A DNA stretch of 64,000 nucleotides. Source: Streptomyces sp. 1222.5 (lineage in GTDB: Bacteria; Actinomycetota; Actinomycetes; Streptomycetales; Streptomycetaceae). The DNA lies in contig NZ_FNSZ01000001.1 of the NCBI RefSeq assembly GCF_900105245.1, positions 3,782,001 through 3,846,000 of the forward strand, read 5' to 3'. The notes under the pieces were generated by a model, which was not told the origin of the DNA, ran no database searches, and was given only the letters and a program-made list of their open reading frames with translations. This document shows positions 17,724 to 26,044 of the stretch, piece by piece (positions within the stretch are counted from its first letter, which is position 1; each line of letters starts with the position of its first letter). Made by a program: the position numbers and the translations under genes.

Positions 17724-18023
17724 CGCCCCGGCTCGGGATTCCCCCCGGAACCCCTGGGGCGAGGGACGGGTGCGTCCCTTCGACCAGTGGACGCCTCCGC
17801 CGGCGTGAATGCAGCAGGCCTGTCGAGTGTTGGAGGCGATTTGGTCGTTCCTTGCAGAAACCACCCTCTTCACGGCCCTCGGGCTTTGCTTTCGGCGACA
17901 GTCTTTTGCCCTCCCATGGGGCGTTCGCTCACCCGAGGACAGACCTGCTCAGAGGGAGCGTTTCCGCAGGCCAGGGGCGCACGGGCGGCCAGGGGGGCGC
18001 GATGAGCGGCGCGCTCGGCCCGC

Positions 18024-18046
18024 GCGGCCGGCGGGCCCGCGGCCGC
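18024..18046 (-). terminator. hairpin at rsmI 3' end
   Basis: GCGGCCG (18024-18030) pairs with CGGCCGC (18040-18046) across a 9-nt loop directly after the rsmI stop. The stem is short but entirely G/C. There is no T-run. Confidence 0.4.
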
Positions 18047-18895
18047 TCAGGCGCCGGCGGTCTTGGCCGCGACGACCGCGTCGAACACCACCCGCTTGGG
18101 CAGCCCCGCCTCCACGGCCACCGCCGCGATGGCCTCCTTGCGGCGCTCGCCGGCCTCCTCGCGCACCCGCACCCGGCGGACCAGTTCGGCGGCGTCGAGT
18201 TCCTCGGGCCCGGTCTCCGGAGCGCCCTCGACGACGACGGTGATCTCACCCCGGACGCCCTCCGCGGCCCACCGCGCCAGTTCGGCCAGCGGGCCGCGCC
18301 GTACCTCCTCGTACGTCTTGGTCAGCTCGCGGCACACGGCGGCGCGCCGCTCGGCGCCGAAGACCTCGGCCATGGCGGCGAGGGTGTCGTCGAGCCGGTG
18401 CGGCGCCTCGAAGTAGACGAGGGTGCGCCGCTCCCCGGCGACGTCCCGCAGCCGGGACAGCCGCTCGCCCGCCTTGCGCGGCAGGAAGCCCTCGAAGCAG
18501 AACCGGTCGACGGGCAGCCCGGACAGGGCGAGCGCGGTGAGCACGGCGGACGGTCCGGGCACGGCGGTGACCCGGACGTCCTTCTCCACGGCCGCCGCGA
18601 CCAGCCGGTAGCCCGGGTCCGACACGGACGGCATACCGGCGTCGGTCACCAGCAGCACGCGCGCGCCGCCGAGCAGTTCCTCGACCAGTTCCGGCGTACG
18701 GGCGGTCTCGTTGCCCTCGAAGTACGACACGACCCGGCCCCTGGGCGTCACACCCAGCGCCTGGGTGAGCCGGCGCAGCCGCCGGGTGTCCTCGGCGGCG
18801 ACCACGTCGGCGCCGGCCAGCTCCTCGGCCAGCCGGGGCGGCGCGTCCGCGATGTCGCCGATGGGGGTACCTGCGAGGACAAGGGTTCCAGTCAC
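18047..18895 (-). CDS. rsmI: 16S rRNA C1402 2'-O-methyltransferase RsmI
   Basis: SAM-dependent tetrapyrrole-methylase-fold enzyme that 2'-O-methylates C1402 in the ribosomal decoding centre. 282 residues from the GTG at 18893-18895, which has a strong GGAGGA upstream. Motifs are LAGTPIGDIADAP at the N-terminus, VAAEDTRRLRR, LLVTDAGMPSVSDPGYRLV, PGPSAVLTAL and VYFEAPHRL. It is divergent from pmt across 137 bp. The rsmI/pmt pairing is also found in M. tuberculosis (Rv1003/Rv1002c). Confidence 0.94.
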   Translation of the reverse strand: MTGTLVLAGTPIGDIADAPPRLAEELAGADVVAAEDTRRLRRLTQALGVTPRGRVVSYFEGNETARTPELVEELLGGARVLLVTDAGMPSVSDPGYRLVAAAVEKDVRVTAVPGPSAVLTALALSGLPVDRFCFEGFLPRKAGERLSRLRDVAGERRTLVYFEAPHRLDDTLAAMAEVFGAERRAAVCRELTKTYEEVRRGPLAELARWAAEGVRGEITVVVEGAPETGPEELDAAELVRRVRVREEAGERRKEAIAAVAVEAGLPKRVVFDAVVAAKTAGA

Positions 18896-19020
18896 GCCCC
18901 CATCCTCCCAGGCGCGCGGGGACACACGGGTGGCGGTCGGGACCGCCTCTTCGGCCACAGGAAATGCATCGCGTCCCGACCGGTACCGCACATGCACGGG
19001 ACTCGCACAGAACGGTTCCC

Positions 19021-19032
19021 TACGATGGCGCG
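19021..19032 (+). promoter_or_regulatory. candidate leaderless promoter of pmt
   Basis: TACGAT at 19021-19026 ends 7 nt before the GTG start at 19033, the spacing expected if transcription starts at the start codon. There is no SD ahead of the GTG. A good -35 hexamer is not evident. Confidence 0.4.
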
Positions 19033-20790
19033 GTGACCAGTACCGCGTCCTCCATGGACCTCCGGCAGGGCCAGACGCCGCACGACCGGCGGCCGTCCTG
19101 GCAGCAGCGGCTGCGCCGATTCGGGTACGCACCGGCGAAGGACGCGCCCGAGGGCGACGTACGCGACCGGCTGGTGCCCCCGTACGCCGAGCCGAGCACC
19201 CGGCTGTGGCAGGTGCTCGGCATGTCACCGGTCCTCGCCGAGCGTCTGGTGCGCTGGTCGGGCTGGGGCGGTCCGCTGCTGGTGACGCTCATGGCGGGCC
19301 TGATGCGGTTCTGGAACCTGGGCAGCCCGCGAGCGGTGATATTCGACGAGACGTACTACGCCAAGGACGCCTGGGCGCTCGTCCACCACGGTTTCGAGGT
19401 GAACTGGGACAAGTACGGCAAGAGCGCCAACGACCTGGTCCTGTCCTCGCACGGCCATCTGGCGGTCCCGACGGACCCGGCGTACGTCGTGCACCCGCCG
19501 GTGGGCAAGTACGTCATCGGACTGGGCGAGCTGATGTTCGGGTTCGACCCGTTCGGCTGGCGGTTCATGACGGCGGTGCTCGGCACGCTGAGCGTGCTGC
19601 TGCTGTGCCGGATCGGGCGCCGGATGTTCCGCTCGACGTTCCTCGGCTGTCTGGCGGGCGCGCTGATGGCGGTGGACGGCCTGCACTTCGTGATGAGCCG
19701 GACCTCGCTGCTCGACGGCGTGCTGATGTTCTTCGTGGTCGCCGCGTTCGGCTGCCTGATCGTCGACCGGGACCGGTCCCGGGAGAGACTGGCCGCCGCC
19801 CTGCCCGTCGGCCCGGACGGCCGGGCGCGTCCCGACGCGGAGCTCGCCGACACCTTCCGCTTCGGGCTGCGCCCCTGGCGCTGGGGTGCCGGGGTGATGC
19901 TCGGCCTGGCGATCGGCACGAAGTGGAACGGGCTGTACGTGCTGGCCGCGTTCTGCGTGATGACGGTGCTGTGGGACGTCGGCGCCCGCAAGGTGGCCGG
20001 CGCCCGCCACCCGTATGCCGCCGCCCTGAAGTACGACACCGGCATCACCTTCCTGGCGACGGTGCCGGTGGCGCTCGTCGTGTACCTGGCGTCCTGGACC
20101 GGCTGGATCCTTTCTCCGGCCGACGGCCGCGGCGGGTACTACCGCAACTGGGCGGCCACCGACGGCAAGGGGGGCAGCTGGACCTTCCTGCCCGACTGGC
20201 TGCGCAGCCTGTGGCACTACGAGCACGAGGTCTACAACTTCCACGTCCACCTGTCGTCGCCGCACACGTACCAGTCCAATCCCTGGAGCTGGATCGTGCT
20301 GGGCCGCCCGGTGTCGTACTTCTACGAGTCCCCCTCCCCCGGCGCCGACGGCTGCCCGGCGGACGCGGGCCAGAAGTGCGCCCGGGAGGTGCTGGCGATC
20401 GGCACGCCGGCGCTGTGGTGGGCGGCCTGCTTGGCGCTCCTGTACGTGCTGTGGCGGTGGGCGTTCCGCCGCGACTGGCGGGCCGGCGCGATCGCCTGCG
20501 GCGTGGCGGCGGGCTACCTCCCCTGGTTCATGTACCAGGAACGCACGATCTTCCTGTTCTACGCGGTCGTCTTCCTGCCGTTCCTGTGCCTGGCGGTGGC
20601 GATGATGATCGGCGCGATCGTCGGCCCACCCGGCTCCACGGACACCCGCCGCGTGATCGGCGCCTCTGCAGCGGGCGTCCTGGTCCTGCTGATCGCCTGG
20701 AACTTCATCTACTTCTGGCCGCTCTACACGGGCCAGGCCATCCCGATCGACTCCTGGAGATCCCGGATGTGGCTGGACACCTGGGTCTAG
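19033..20790 (+). CDS. pmt: protein O-mannosyltransferase Pmt
   Basis: Multi-spanning membrane GT39-family enzyme that moves mannose from polyprenol-phosphate-mannose to Ser/Thr of secreted proteins. 585 residues with about ten or eleven hydrophobic helices. The family Asp-Glu pair D105-E106 is in the first external loop (VIFDETYYAKDAWALV), the glycosyl-donor loop has HPPVGKYVIGLGE, and the C-terminal four-helix PMT domain ends with IPIDSWRSRMWLDTW. The S. coelicolor homologue is known to be needed for phage phiC31 infection through receptor glycosylation. The start is GTG 19033, probably leaderless. It is divergent from rsmI and ended by a 15-bp hairpin. Confidence 0.93.
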   Translation: MTSTASSMDLRQGQTPHDRRPSWQQRLRRFGYAPAKDAPEGDVRDRLVPPYAEPSTRLWQVLGMSPVLAERLVRWSGWGGPLLVTLMAGLMRFWNLGSPRAVIFDETYYAKDAWALVHHGFEVNWDKYGKSANDLVLSSHGHLAVPTDPAYVVHPPVGKYVIGLGELMFGFDPFGWRFMTAVLGTLSVLLLCRIGRRMFRSTFLGCLAGALMAVDGLHFVMSRTSLLDGVLMFFVVAAFGCLIVDRDRSRERLAAALPVGPDGRARPDAELADTFRFGLRPWRWGAGVMLGLAIGTKWNGLYVLAAFCVMTVLWDVGARKVAGARHPYAAALKYDTGITFLATVPVALVVYLASWTGWILSPADGRGGYYRNWAATDGKGGSWTFLPDWLRSLWHYEHEVYNFHVHLSSPHTYQSNPWSWIVLGRPVSYFYESPSPGADGCPADAGQKCAREVLAIGTPALWWAACLALLYVLWRWAFRRDWRAGAIACGVAAGYLPWFMYQERTIFLFYAVVFLPFLCLAVAMMIGAIVGPPGSTDTRRVIGASAAGVLVLLIAWNFIYFWPLYTGQAIPIDSWRSRMWLDTWV

Positions 20791-20804
20791 CCGGGCGGAC
20801 ACCG

Positions 20805-20837
20805 AACGAGGGCACGGCCAACGGCCGTGCCCTCGTT
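20805..20837 (+). terminator. pmt terminator
   Basis: Perfect 15-bp stem (20805-20819 with 20823-20837, core GAGGGCACGGCC) around a 3-nt AAC loop, 14 nt after the pmt stop. This is the strongest intrinsic-type hairpin in this part of the window. Confidence 0.85.
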
Positions 20838-20941
20838 GTTCGTTCACATAGTTGGGTGATGCACGGGATCTGCGTCACGGTTTCGGCAAGTGGGGGCGCG
20901 CGGGCCCCGCGTACCGCTTACAGTGCTCACGCACCTGTTTT

Positions 20942-20953
20942 TGAACGCGTTCA
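20942..20953. promoter_or_regulatory. 12-bp palindrome ahead of the first PBP gene
   Basis: TGAACGCGTTCA, a perfect palindrome 45 bp upstream of the PBP start, followed by two GGAAACG repeats (20954-20960 and 20976-20982). It is a possible operator or promoter element. No regulator is identified. Confidence 0.4.
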
Positions 20954-20997
20954 GGAAACGCGTCGCAGGTGACGGGGAAACGGGGAGGGGTGCGCGG

Positions 20998-22632
20998 ATG
21001 CGCAGCGGGGTCAAGGGTGCGGTCGTAGGCGGCGTCTGTGCGGTGCTGCTGGGGGGTGCCGGGTACGGGACCTACAACTTCCTGCACGCGCTGAGCGACG
21101 ACGGGGGGACCGGCGTCGCCGCCTCCGTGAAGTCCGGGCCGCCCGACGGTGCCGAGGTGGAGGACGCGACCGGCAGGTTCTTCGCCGCCTGGGAGAAGGG
21201 GGACGCGGCGACGGCGGCGTCGTACACGAACTACCCGGAGGCGGCGCGGCGGTTGCTGACCGCCTACGGCCACGACGCGCACATCACGAAGGTGCACATC
21301 ACGCCCGGCACGGCGGACGGCAGGACGGTGCCGTTCTCGGTCAGCGCGACGGTGTCGTACCGCGGCAGGAGCGAGCCGCTGAAGTACCGCGGCAGCCTGA
21401 CCGTCGTACGCGGCGCCCACTCGCACCGTCCGCTGGTCGACTGGCAGCCCTCGGTCGTCCATCCGCGGCTGCGCAAGGGGGACACGCTCGTCACCGGTGA
21501 GGCGGCAGCCCCGCCGATCGAGGCCGTGGGCCGCGAGGGCACCGTACTGACCAAGGAGAAGTACCCCTCCCTCGGCCCGGTCCTGGACGAGCTGCGCAAG
21601 CGGTACGGCGACAAGGCCGGCGGCCGGGCCGGTGTGGAGCTGGCCGTGCGCCACGAGGCCGACGCGGACGGCGGCCAGGCCGCCGACACGCCCCTGCTGA
21701 CCCTCGCCGAGGGCCGCGCGGGCAAGCTCACCACGACCCTCAGCGCGAGCGCCCAGGCCGCCGCCGAGACGGCCGTACGGAAGTACACCGACGCCTCCGT
21801 CGTGGCCGTGAAACCGAGTACCGGCGAGATCCTGGCCGTCGCCAACCACCGCTCCGACGGTTTCGACGCGGCCCTGCTCGGCGAACGCGCACCCGGCTCC
21901 ACCATGAAGATCGTCAGCGCGGCGGCCCTCATCGACAACGGTCTGACCACCGCGAACGGCCCGGCTCCCTGCCCGGCCACCGCCGTCTCCCTGAGCCAGA
22001 CCTTCCACAACCTCAAGGACCTCCCGCCGGACGAGCACGCCACCCTCTCCGACAGCTTCGCCCGCTCCTGCAACACCGCGTTCGTGAAGTTCGCCGACGA
22101 GGTCCGGCCGGACACCCTCACCAAGGAGGCCGAGGAGCGGTTCGGGCTCGGGAGGAACGACTGGCAGATCGGCGTGCCGTCCTTCGACGGCCGGGTGCCC
22201 GCAGCCGGCGGCTCCGACAAGGCCGCCGGCCTCATCGGCCAGGGGCAGGTCCAGATGAGCCCGCTGAACATGGCCTCGGTGACGGCGACCGCGATGACCG
22301 GCACCTTCCGGCAGCCGGTGCTCGTGCCGCTGAAGCTGGACGACCGGGAGCCGGCCCACGCGCGCGGGCTGCCGTCGAGCACGGTGGCGCAGCTGCGCGG
22401 CATGATGAACCGCACCGCGCGCAGCGGCACCGCGGCGGGCGTGATGGCCGGGATGAGCGGGGACATCGGCGCCAAGACCGGCTCCGCGGAGGCCGCCGGG
22501 CTGGCGAAGTCCGACAGCTGGTTCGCCGGTTACCGGGGTGACGTCGCCGCCGCCGCGCTGGTGCAGGACGGCGGACACGGCATCGACGCGGCCGGTCCTA
22601 TTGTCGCAAGCGTGCTACGGAACGTCGGCTGA
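20998..22632 (+). CDS. penicillin-binding transpeptidase with NTF2-like domain (copy 1)
   Basis: Membrane-anchored monofunctional D,D-transpeptidase for peptidoglycan cross-linking, 544 residues. A short cytoplasmic head is followed by the membrane helix AVVGGVCAVLLGGAGYGTYN, an NTF2/MecR1_N-like domain, a PBP-dimer region and the catalytic domain. The acyl-enzyme Ser301 lies in GSTMK (SxxK), the second motif is SCN in FARSCNTAF, and the third is KTG in GAKTGSAE. The ATG at 20998 has GAGGGG upstream. A longer frame starting at 20890 was rejected. The next gene is a paralogue of similar length, 95 nt away, so this is a tandem duplication. Neighbouring pmt and ssgE suggest an envelope or sporulation role, which is inference. 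Confidence 0.92.
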   Translation: MRSGVKGAVVGGVCAVLLGGAGYGTYNFLHALSDDGGTGVAASVKSGPPDGAEVEDATGRFFAAWEKGDAATAASYTNYPEAARRLLTAYGHDAHITKVHITPGTADGRTVPFSVSATVSYRGRSEPLKYRGSLTVVRGAHSHRPLVDWQPSVVHPRLRKGDTLVTGEAAAPPIEAVGREGTVLTKEKYPSLGPVLDELRKRYGDKAGGRAGVELAVRHEADADGGQAADTPLLTLAEGRAGKLTTTLSASAQAAAETAVRKYTDASVVAVKPSTGEILAVANHRSDGFDAALLGERAPGSTMKIVSAAALIDNGLTTANGPAPCPATAVSLSQTFHNLKDLPPDEHATLSDSFARSCNTAFVKFADEVRPDTLTKEAEERFGLGRNDWQIGVPSFDGRVPAAGGSDKAAGLIGQGQVQMSPLNMASVTATAMTGTFRQPVLVPLKLDDREPAHARGLPSSTVAQLRGMMNRTARSGTAAGVMAGMSGDIGAKTGSAEAAGLAKSDSWFAGYRGDVAAAALVQDGGHGIDAAGPIVASVLRNVG

Positions 22633-22727
22633 CATCACCCGCCGAGGTCGGGACCTTAGGGTGAGGACGTCGTTGGGGATTGTGAGGGCTGCGGGGACCC
22701 TGAGGAAGGCGCGGAGGAACTGAGGCT

Positions 22728-24395
22728 GTGGGCAAGAGAAGGCGCGTCGCCGAGCGACGGAAGACCCCGCCCGCCGTACTCGGCGGGATGATCGCCGTGG
22801 TCGTCGGCGGCGCCGGCATCGGCGCCTACGCCCTCTACGGCGGCGGCGCCGCGGCCGACGAGGGCACGTCCGCGCAGGGCGGCCACAAGACCGTCAGGAC
22901 GGGCCCGCTCACGACGGCCGAGGTCCGCACCGCCTCGACGCACTTCCTCACCGCCTGGCAGAAGGGCAGCGTCACCGACGCGGCGGCCGCCACCGACGAC
23001 CCGTCCGCCGCCGGCCCCCTCCTCACCGGCCTCACGAAGGACGCCCACCTGAAGGACCTCACGCTCACCGCCGGCAAGGCCAGGGGCGCCGAGGTGCCGT
23101 TCTCCGTGAAGGCGACGGTGTCGTACCACAAGCTCAGCAAGCCGCTCGCCTACGACAGCGCTCTCACCGTCGTACGCCGCAAGAGCGACGGCAGGCCGAT
23201 GGTCCAGTGGCACTCCTCGGTCGTCCACCCGGACCTGAAGGACGGCGACAAGCTGGTCACCGGCGAGTCCGGGACCCCGCCGGTGACGGCGCTGGACCGC
23301 GACGGCGGGAAGCTGACGGACACGCAGTACCCGTCCCTGGGCGTGGTGCTGGACGGCCTGCGCGAGAAGTACGGCAAGACGGCGGGCGGCAGGGCGGGCG
23401 TCGAGCTGCGCGTGGTGCGCGGCAAGGCGGCCAGGGCGGACAAGCTGTCCGACAAGACGCTCGTCGAGCTGAGCAAGGGCACACCGGGCACGGTGCGGAC
23501 GACGCTGAGCCCGTCCCTCCAGGCCGCGGCCGAACGGCAGGTCGCCAAGCGCACGCGCGCCTCCGTGGTCGCCCTGCGGCCCTCGACCGGCGAGATCCTC
23601 GCGGTCGCCAACAGCGGGCACGGTTTCAACACCGCCTTCCAGGGCTCGCTGGCGCCCGGCTCCACGATGAAGGTCATCACCTCGTCGCTGCTGATCGACA
23701 AGGGCCTGGCCTCGGCGGACAAGGAGCACCCCTGTCCCAAGACGGTCACCTACGGCGGCTGGAAGTTCCACAACGACGACGACTTCCAGATCAAGGACGG
23801 CACGTTCAAGGCGAGCTTCGCGCGCTCCTGCAACACCGCCTTCATCAGCCAGGCGAAGAAGCTGAAGGACGACGACCTGACCAAGCAGGCGCAGCAGGTC
23901 TTCGGTCTGTCCATGAACAACTGGGCGATCGGCGTGCCCACCTTCGACGGCGCGGTGCCGGTGCAGTCGCAGGCGCAGATGGCGGCCTCGCTGATCGGGC
24001 AGGGCGGGGTGCGCATGAACCCGCTGAACATGGCGTCGGTGGCGGCGACGGTGAAGTCGGGCAGCTTCCACCAGCCGTACCTGGTGTCGCCGTCCGTCGA
24101 TCACCGCAAGCTCGCCGCGGCGTCCCGGAAGCTGTCCGCCAAGACGCTGCCCCAGCTGCGTGAGCTGATGCAGTACACGGCCGCCTACGGCACCGCCGCC
24201 GAGGCCATGTCGGGGCTCGGCCCGGACTACGGCGCGAAGACCGGCTCGGCGGAGGTGGACGGGCAGAAGAAGCCGAACGGCTGGTTCACCGCCTACCGCG
24301 GCGACCTGGCCGCGGCGGGTGTGGTGCAGGCGGGCGGCCACGGCGGCGACACAGCGGGCCCGATCGTGGCGACCCTGCTGAAGTCGGGCGGCTGA
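22728..24395 (+). CDS. penicillin-binding transpeptidase with NTF2-like domain (copy 2)
   Basis: Paralogue of the preceding gene, 555 residues, same order: membrane helix (LGGMIAVVVGGAGIGAYALY), NTF2-like domain, dimerisation region and transpeptidase. Catalytic motifs are Ser312-x-x-Lys315 (GSTMK), SCN (FARSCNTAF) and KTG (GAKTGSAE). Long shared blocks such as GVPTFDGAVP and RMNPLNMASV correspond to GVPSFDGRVP and QMSPLNMASV in copy 1. The GTG start at 22728 has GAGGAA upstream. The tail AAGVVQAGGHGGDTAGPIVA matches copy 1, so both copies are complete. Confidence 0.92.
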   Translation: MGKRRRVAERRKTPPAVLGGMIAVVVGGAGIGAYALYGGGAAADEGTSAQGGHKTVRTGPLTTAEVRTASTHFLTAWQKGSVTDAAAATDDPSAAGPLLTGLTKDAHLKDLTLTAGKARGAEVPFSVKATVSYHKLSKPLAYDSALTVVRRKSDGRPMVQWHSSVVHPDLKDGDKLVTGESGTPPVTALDRDGGKLTDTQYPSLGVVLDGLREKYGKTAGGRAGVELRVVRGKAARADKLSDKTLVELSKGTPGTVRTTLSPSLQAAAERQVAKRTRASVVALRPSTGEILAVANSGHGFNTAFQGSLAPGSTMKVITSSLLIDKGLASADKEHPCPKTVTYGGWKFHNDDDFQIKDGTFKASFARSCNTAFISQAKKLKDDDLTKQAQQVFGLSMNNWAIGVPTFDGAVPVQSQAQMAASLIGQGGVRMNPLNMASVAATVKSGSFHQPYLVSPSVDHRKLAAASRKLSAKTLPQLRELMQYTAAYGTAAEAMSGLGPDYGAKTGSAEVDGQKKPNGWFTAYRGDLAAAGVVQAGGHGGDTAGPIVATLLKSGG

Positions 24396-24471
24396 CGGCG
24401 TCCACGGCTCGGCCGTACCCGGCCGCGGCCTCACCGTGCCACCGGCACGATCCGCGCAACCGGGCGGGCGG

Positions 24472-24810
24472 TCAGGTCCGCACCGGCTCCACCGTGTAGG
24501 TCCGGCGCAGGAACCTCACCAGCGCCTTGGACTCGAACTGCACCACGGCGACACCGTTGTCCGTGTGCAGTTCCAGGATCGCCTGGACCCGTCCGCACGG
24601 CCACACGCGCACGTCACCGCTCTCGGCGGGGACCCGCAGTCCGCGTTCCAGCAGCGCACGGGAGAACGTCCACTCGTGGGGGCCCGGCAGTCCGACCCGC
24701 ACCGAGCGCGGATCACTGTCGGGGTCGTACCGCAGCACCACGGGTACGGCCCCAGGGTCCTCCTCGTCCGTGACGATATGGGCGCGCGCGTACTGTTCGA
24801 CCACAGACAT
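24472..24810 (-). CDS. ssgE: SsgA-like sporulation/cell-division protein (SALP, SsgE-like)
   Basis: 112 residues with the SALP signatures VPVVLRYDPDSDPRSVRV, WTFSRALLERGL, VRVWPC and VVQFESKALVRFLRRTY. SALPs are confined to sporulating actinomycetes and help localise division and autolytic machinery. The symbol ssgE is given because the S. coelicolor gene at this position, next to two PBP genes, is ssgE (SCO3158) as I recall. SsgE affects correct spore separation there. The ATG has a GAGGGCGG stretch upstream. It is convergent with the second PBP gene. Confidence 0.85.
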   Translation of the reverse strand: MSVVEQYARAHIVTDEEDPGAVPVVLRYDPDSDPRSVRVGLPGPHEWTFSRALLERGLRVPAESGDVRVWPCGRVQAILELHTDNGVAVVQFESKALVRFLRRTYTVEPVRT

Positions 24811-24953
24811 CGGACCGCCCTCTCACGCTGAGTGACCTAGGTGAAAGCTGTGCATCCGCTTCTCCTCCAATGTCCCACATTTTCCCGTTCGCGCTTCCCG
24901 GAGGCCGCGGATCTCGCGGGGGCGGGCGCAGTCGGCGGACGACCGACTGGTAC

Positions 24954-24970
24954 TTGCAAACCCTTCGCAA
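24954..24970. promoter_or_regulatory. candidate Nur (nickel uptake regulator) box
   Basis: TTGCAA-N5-TCGCAA. The reported Streptomyces Nur box is tTGCaa-N5-ttGCAA, so this differs at one weakly conserved position. It ends 20 bp before the GTG of the nickel transporter operon and overlaps the expected -35 region. This fits nickel-dependent repression. Confidence 0.7.
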
Positions 24971-24978
24971 CAACCCTT

Positions 24979-24990
24979 TAAAATCAAACG
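24979..24990 (+). promoter_or_regulatory. candidate leaderless promoter of nikMQO
   Basis: A -10 hexamer TAAAAT at 24979-24984 lies 6 nt ahead of the GTG at 24991. TTGCAA at 24954-24959 could act as -35 (19-bp spacing). There is no SD, so the transcript probably begins at the start codon. Confidence 0.55.
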
Positions 24991-26043
24991 GTGCACGTAC
25001 CTGACGGATTCATCGACGCCCCCACCTCCGCGGTCACCGGTGTGGTCGCCGCCGGCGCCCTCGCCGTGAGCCTGCGCGGCGCCCGCCGCGAACTCGACGA
25101 GCGAACCGCACCGCTGGCCGGTCTGGTGGCGGCGTTCATCTTCGCCGTACAGATGCTCAACTTCCCCGTCGCGGCCGGAACAAGCGGCCACCTCCTCGGT
25201 GGCGCGCTGGCCGCGATACTCGTCGGCCCCTACACAGGCGTGCTGTGCGTGTCGGTCGTGCTGCTCATGCAGGGTGTGCTGTTCGCCGACGGCGGGCTGA
25301 CCGCGCTCGGCGTGAACATCACCGACATGGCGCTCGTCACGACCGTCGTCTCCTACGCCCTCTTCCGCGGACTGCTCGCCGTGCTGCCGCGAGGGCGGCG
25401 CTCGGTGACGGCCGCCTCCTTCGTCGCCGCGCTGGTGTCCGTGCCGGCCGCCGCCGTGGCCTTCACGCTGATCTACGCGATCGGCGGCACCACCGACATC
25501 TCCATCGGCAAGGTCGCGACCGCGATGATCGGCGTGCACGTGCTGATCGGCATCGGCGAGGCGGTGATCACCGCCCTCACGGTCGGTGCCGTCGTCGCCG
25601 TACGCCCCGACCTGGTGCACGGCGCGCGCGGTCTGCGGCAGCGGCTCCAGCTCCGGGTGAACGGCTCGCTGGTGGACGCGCCCGCGCCCACGGCGCCCGT
25701 GGCGGCTCGCACCTCCCGGCGGACACTGTGGGTGACCGGCCTCGTCACCTCCCTCGTCCTCGCCGGCTTCGTCAGCTTCTACGCCTCCGCCGACCCGGAC
25801 GGGCTGGAGAAGGTCGCGCACGACAAGGGCATCGACAAGAAGGCCGAGGCGCACGCCGCGTCCGACTCCCCGCTCGCCGACTACGGCGTCAAGGACGTCT
25901 CCGACGCCCGGCTGTCCGGCGGCCTCGCCGGGGTGATCGGCGTCGGCGTCACCGTCGTCGCGGGCAGCGCGGTCTTCTGGGCGGTGCGCCGGCGCCGCGA
26001 CGCGGACCTCTCGCCCGCCTCCACGGCGAGCACGGGCGCCTGA
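24991..26043 (+). CDS. ECF nickel/cobalt transporter substrate-capture protein NikMN (CbiM-CbiN-like fusion)
   Basis: Integral membrane S-component of a group I energy-coupling-factor transporter, 350 residues. It begins MHVPDGFIDAPTSAVTG. The N-terminal Met-His dipeptide is known to contribute metal ligands in this family and so fixes the start at this GTG. The core has QMLNFPVAAGTSGHLLGG and NITDMALVTT, with about seven helices. The C-terminal part adds a helix, an external loop with the PDGLEK motif and a last helix, that is a fused N/CbiN-like component. The Nur-like box upstream points to nickel, while cobalt remains possible. It is the first of three tightly packed genes. Confidence 0.9.
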   Translation: MHVPDGFIDAPTSAVTGVVAAGALAVSLRGARRELDERTAPLAGLVAAFIFAVQMLNFPVAAGTSGHLLGGALAAILVGPYTGVLCVSVVLLMQGVLFADGGLTALGVNITDMALVTTVVSYALFRGLLAVLPRGRRSVTAASFVAALVSVPAAAVAFTLIYAIGGTTDISIGKVATAMIGVHVLIGIGEAVITALTVGAVVAVRPDLVHGARGLRQRLQLRVNGSLVDAPAPTAPVAARTSRRTLWVTGLVTSLVLAGFVSFYASADPDGLEKVAHDKGIDKKAEAHAASDSPLADYGVKDVSDARLSGGLAGVIGVGVTVVAGSAVFWAVRRRRDADLSPASTASTGA

Positions 26044-26044
26044 C

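Larger units (their letters stand above)
17697..18046. other. 350-bp intergenic region, no gene seen
   Basis: Between the zinc-ribbon gene and rsmI, both leftward. Besides the hairpin at 17707-17723 it holds an inverted repeat AGGGAC-N6-GTCCCT (17762-17779) and a G/C hairpin at 18024-18046 next to the rsmI stop. Open frames through it are short and lack ribosome sites. The promoter of the zinc-ribbon/tatD transcript should lie here, but I cannot place it. Confidence 0.45.

Noticed and set aside
24811..24990. Cobalamin riboswitch ahead of the CbiM-like gene
   Set aside because: The leader appears to be absent (promoter 6 nt ahead of the start codon), and no B12-box-like sequence was seen. The Nur-type box is the better explanation.
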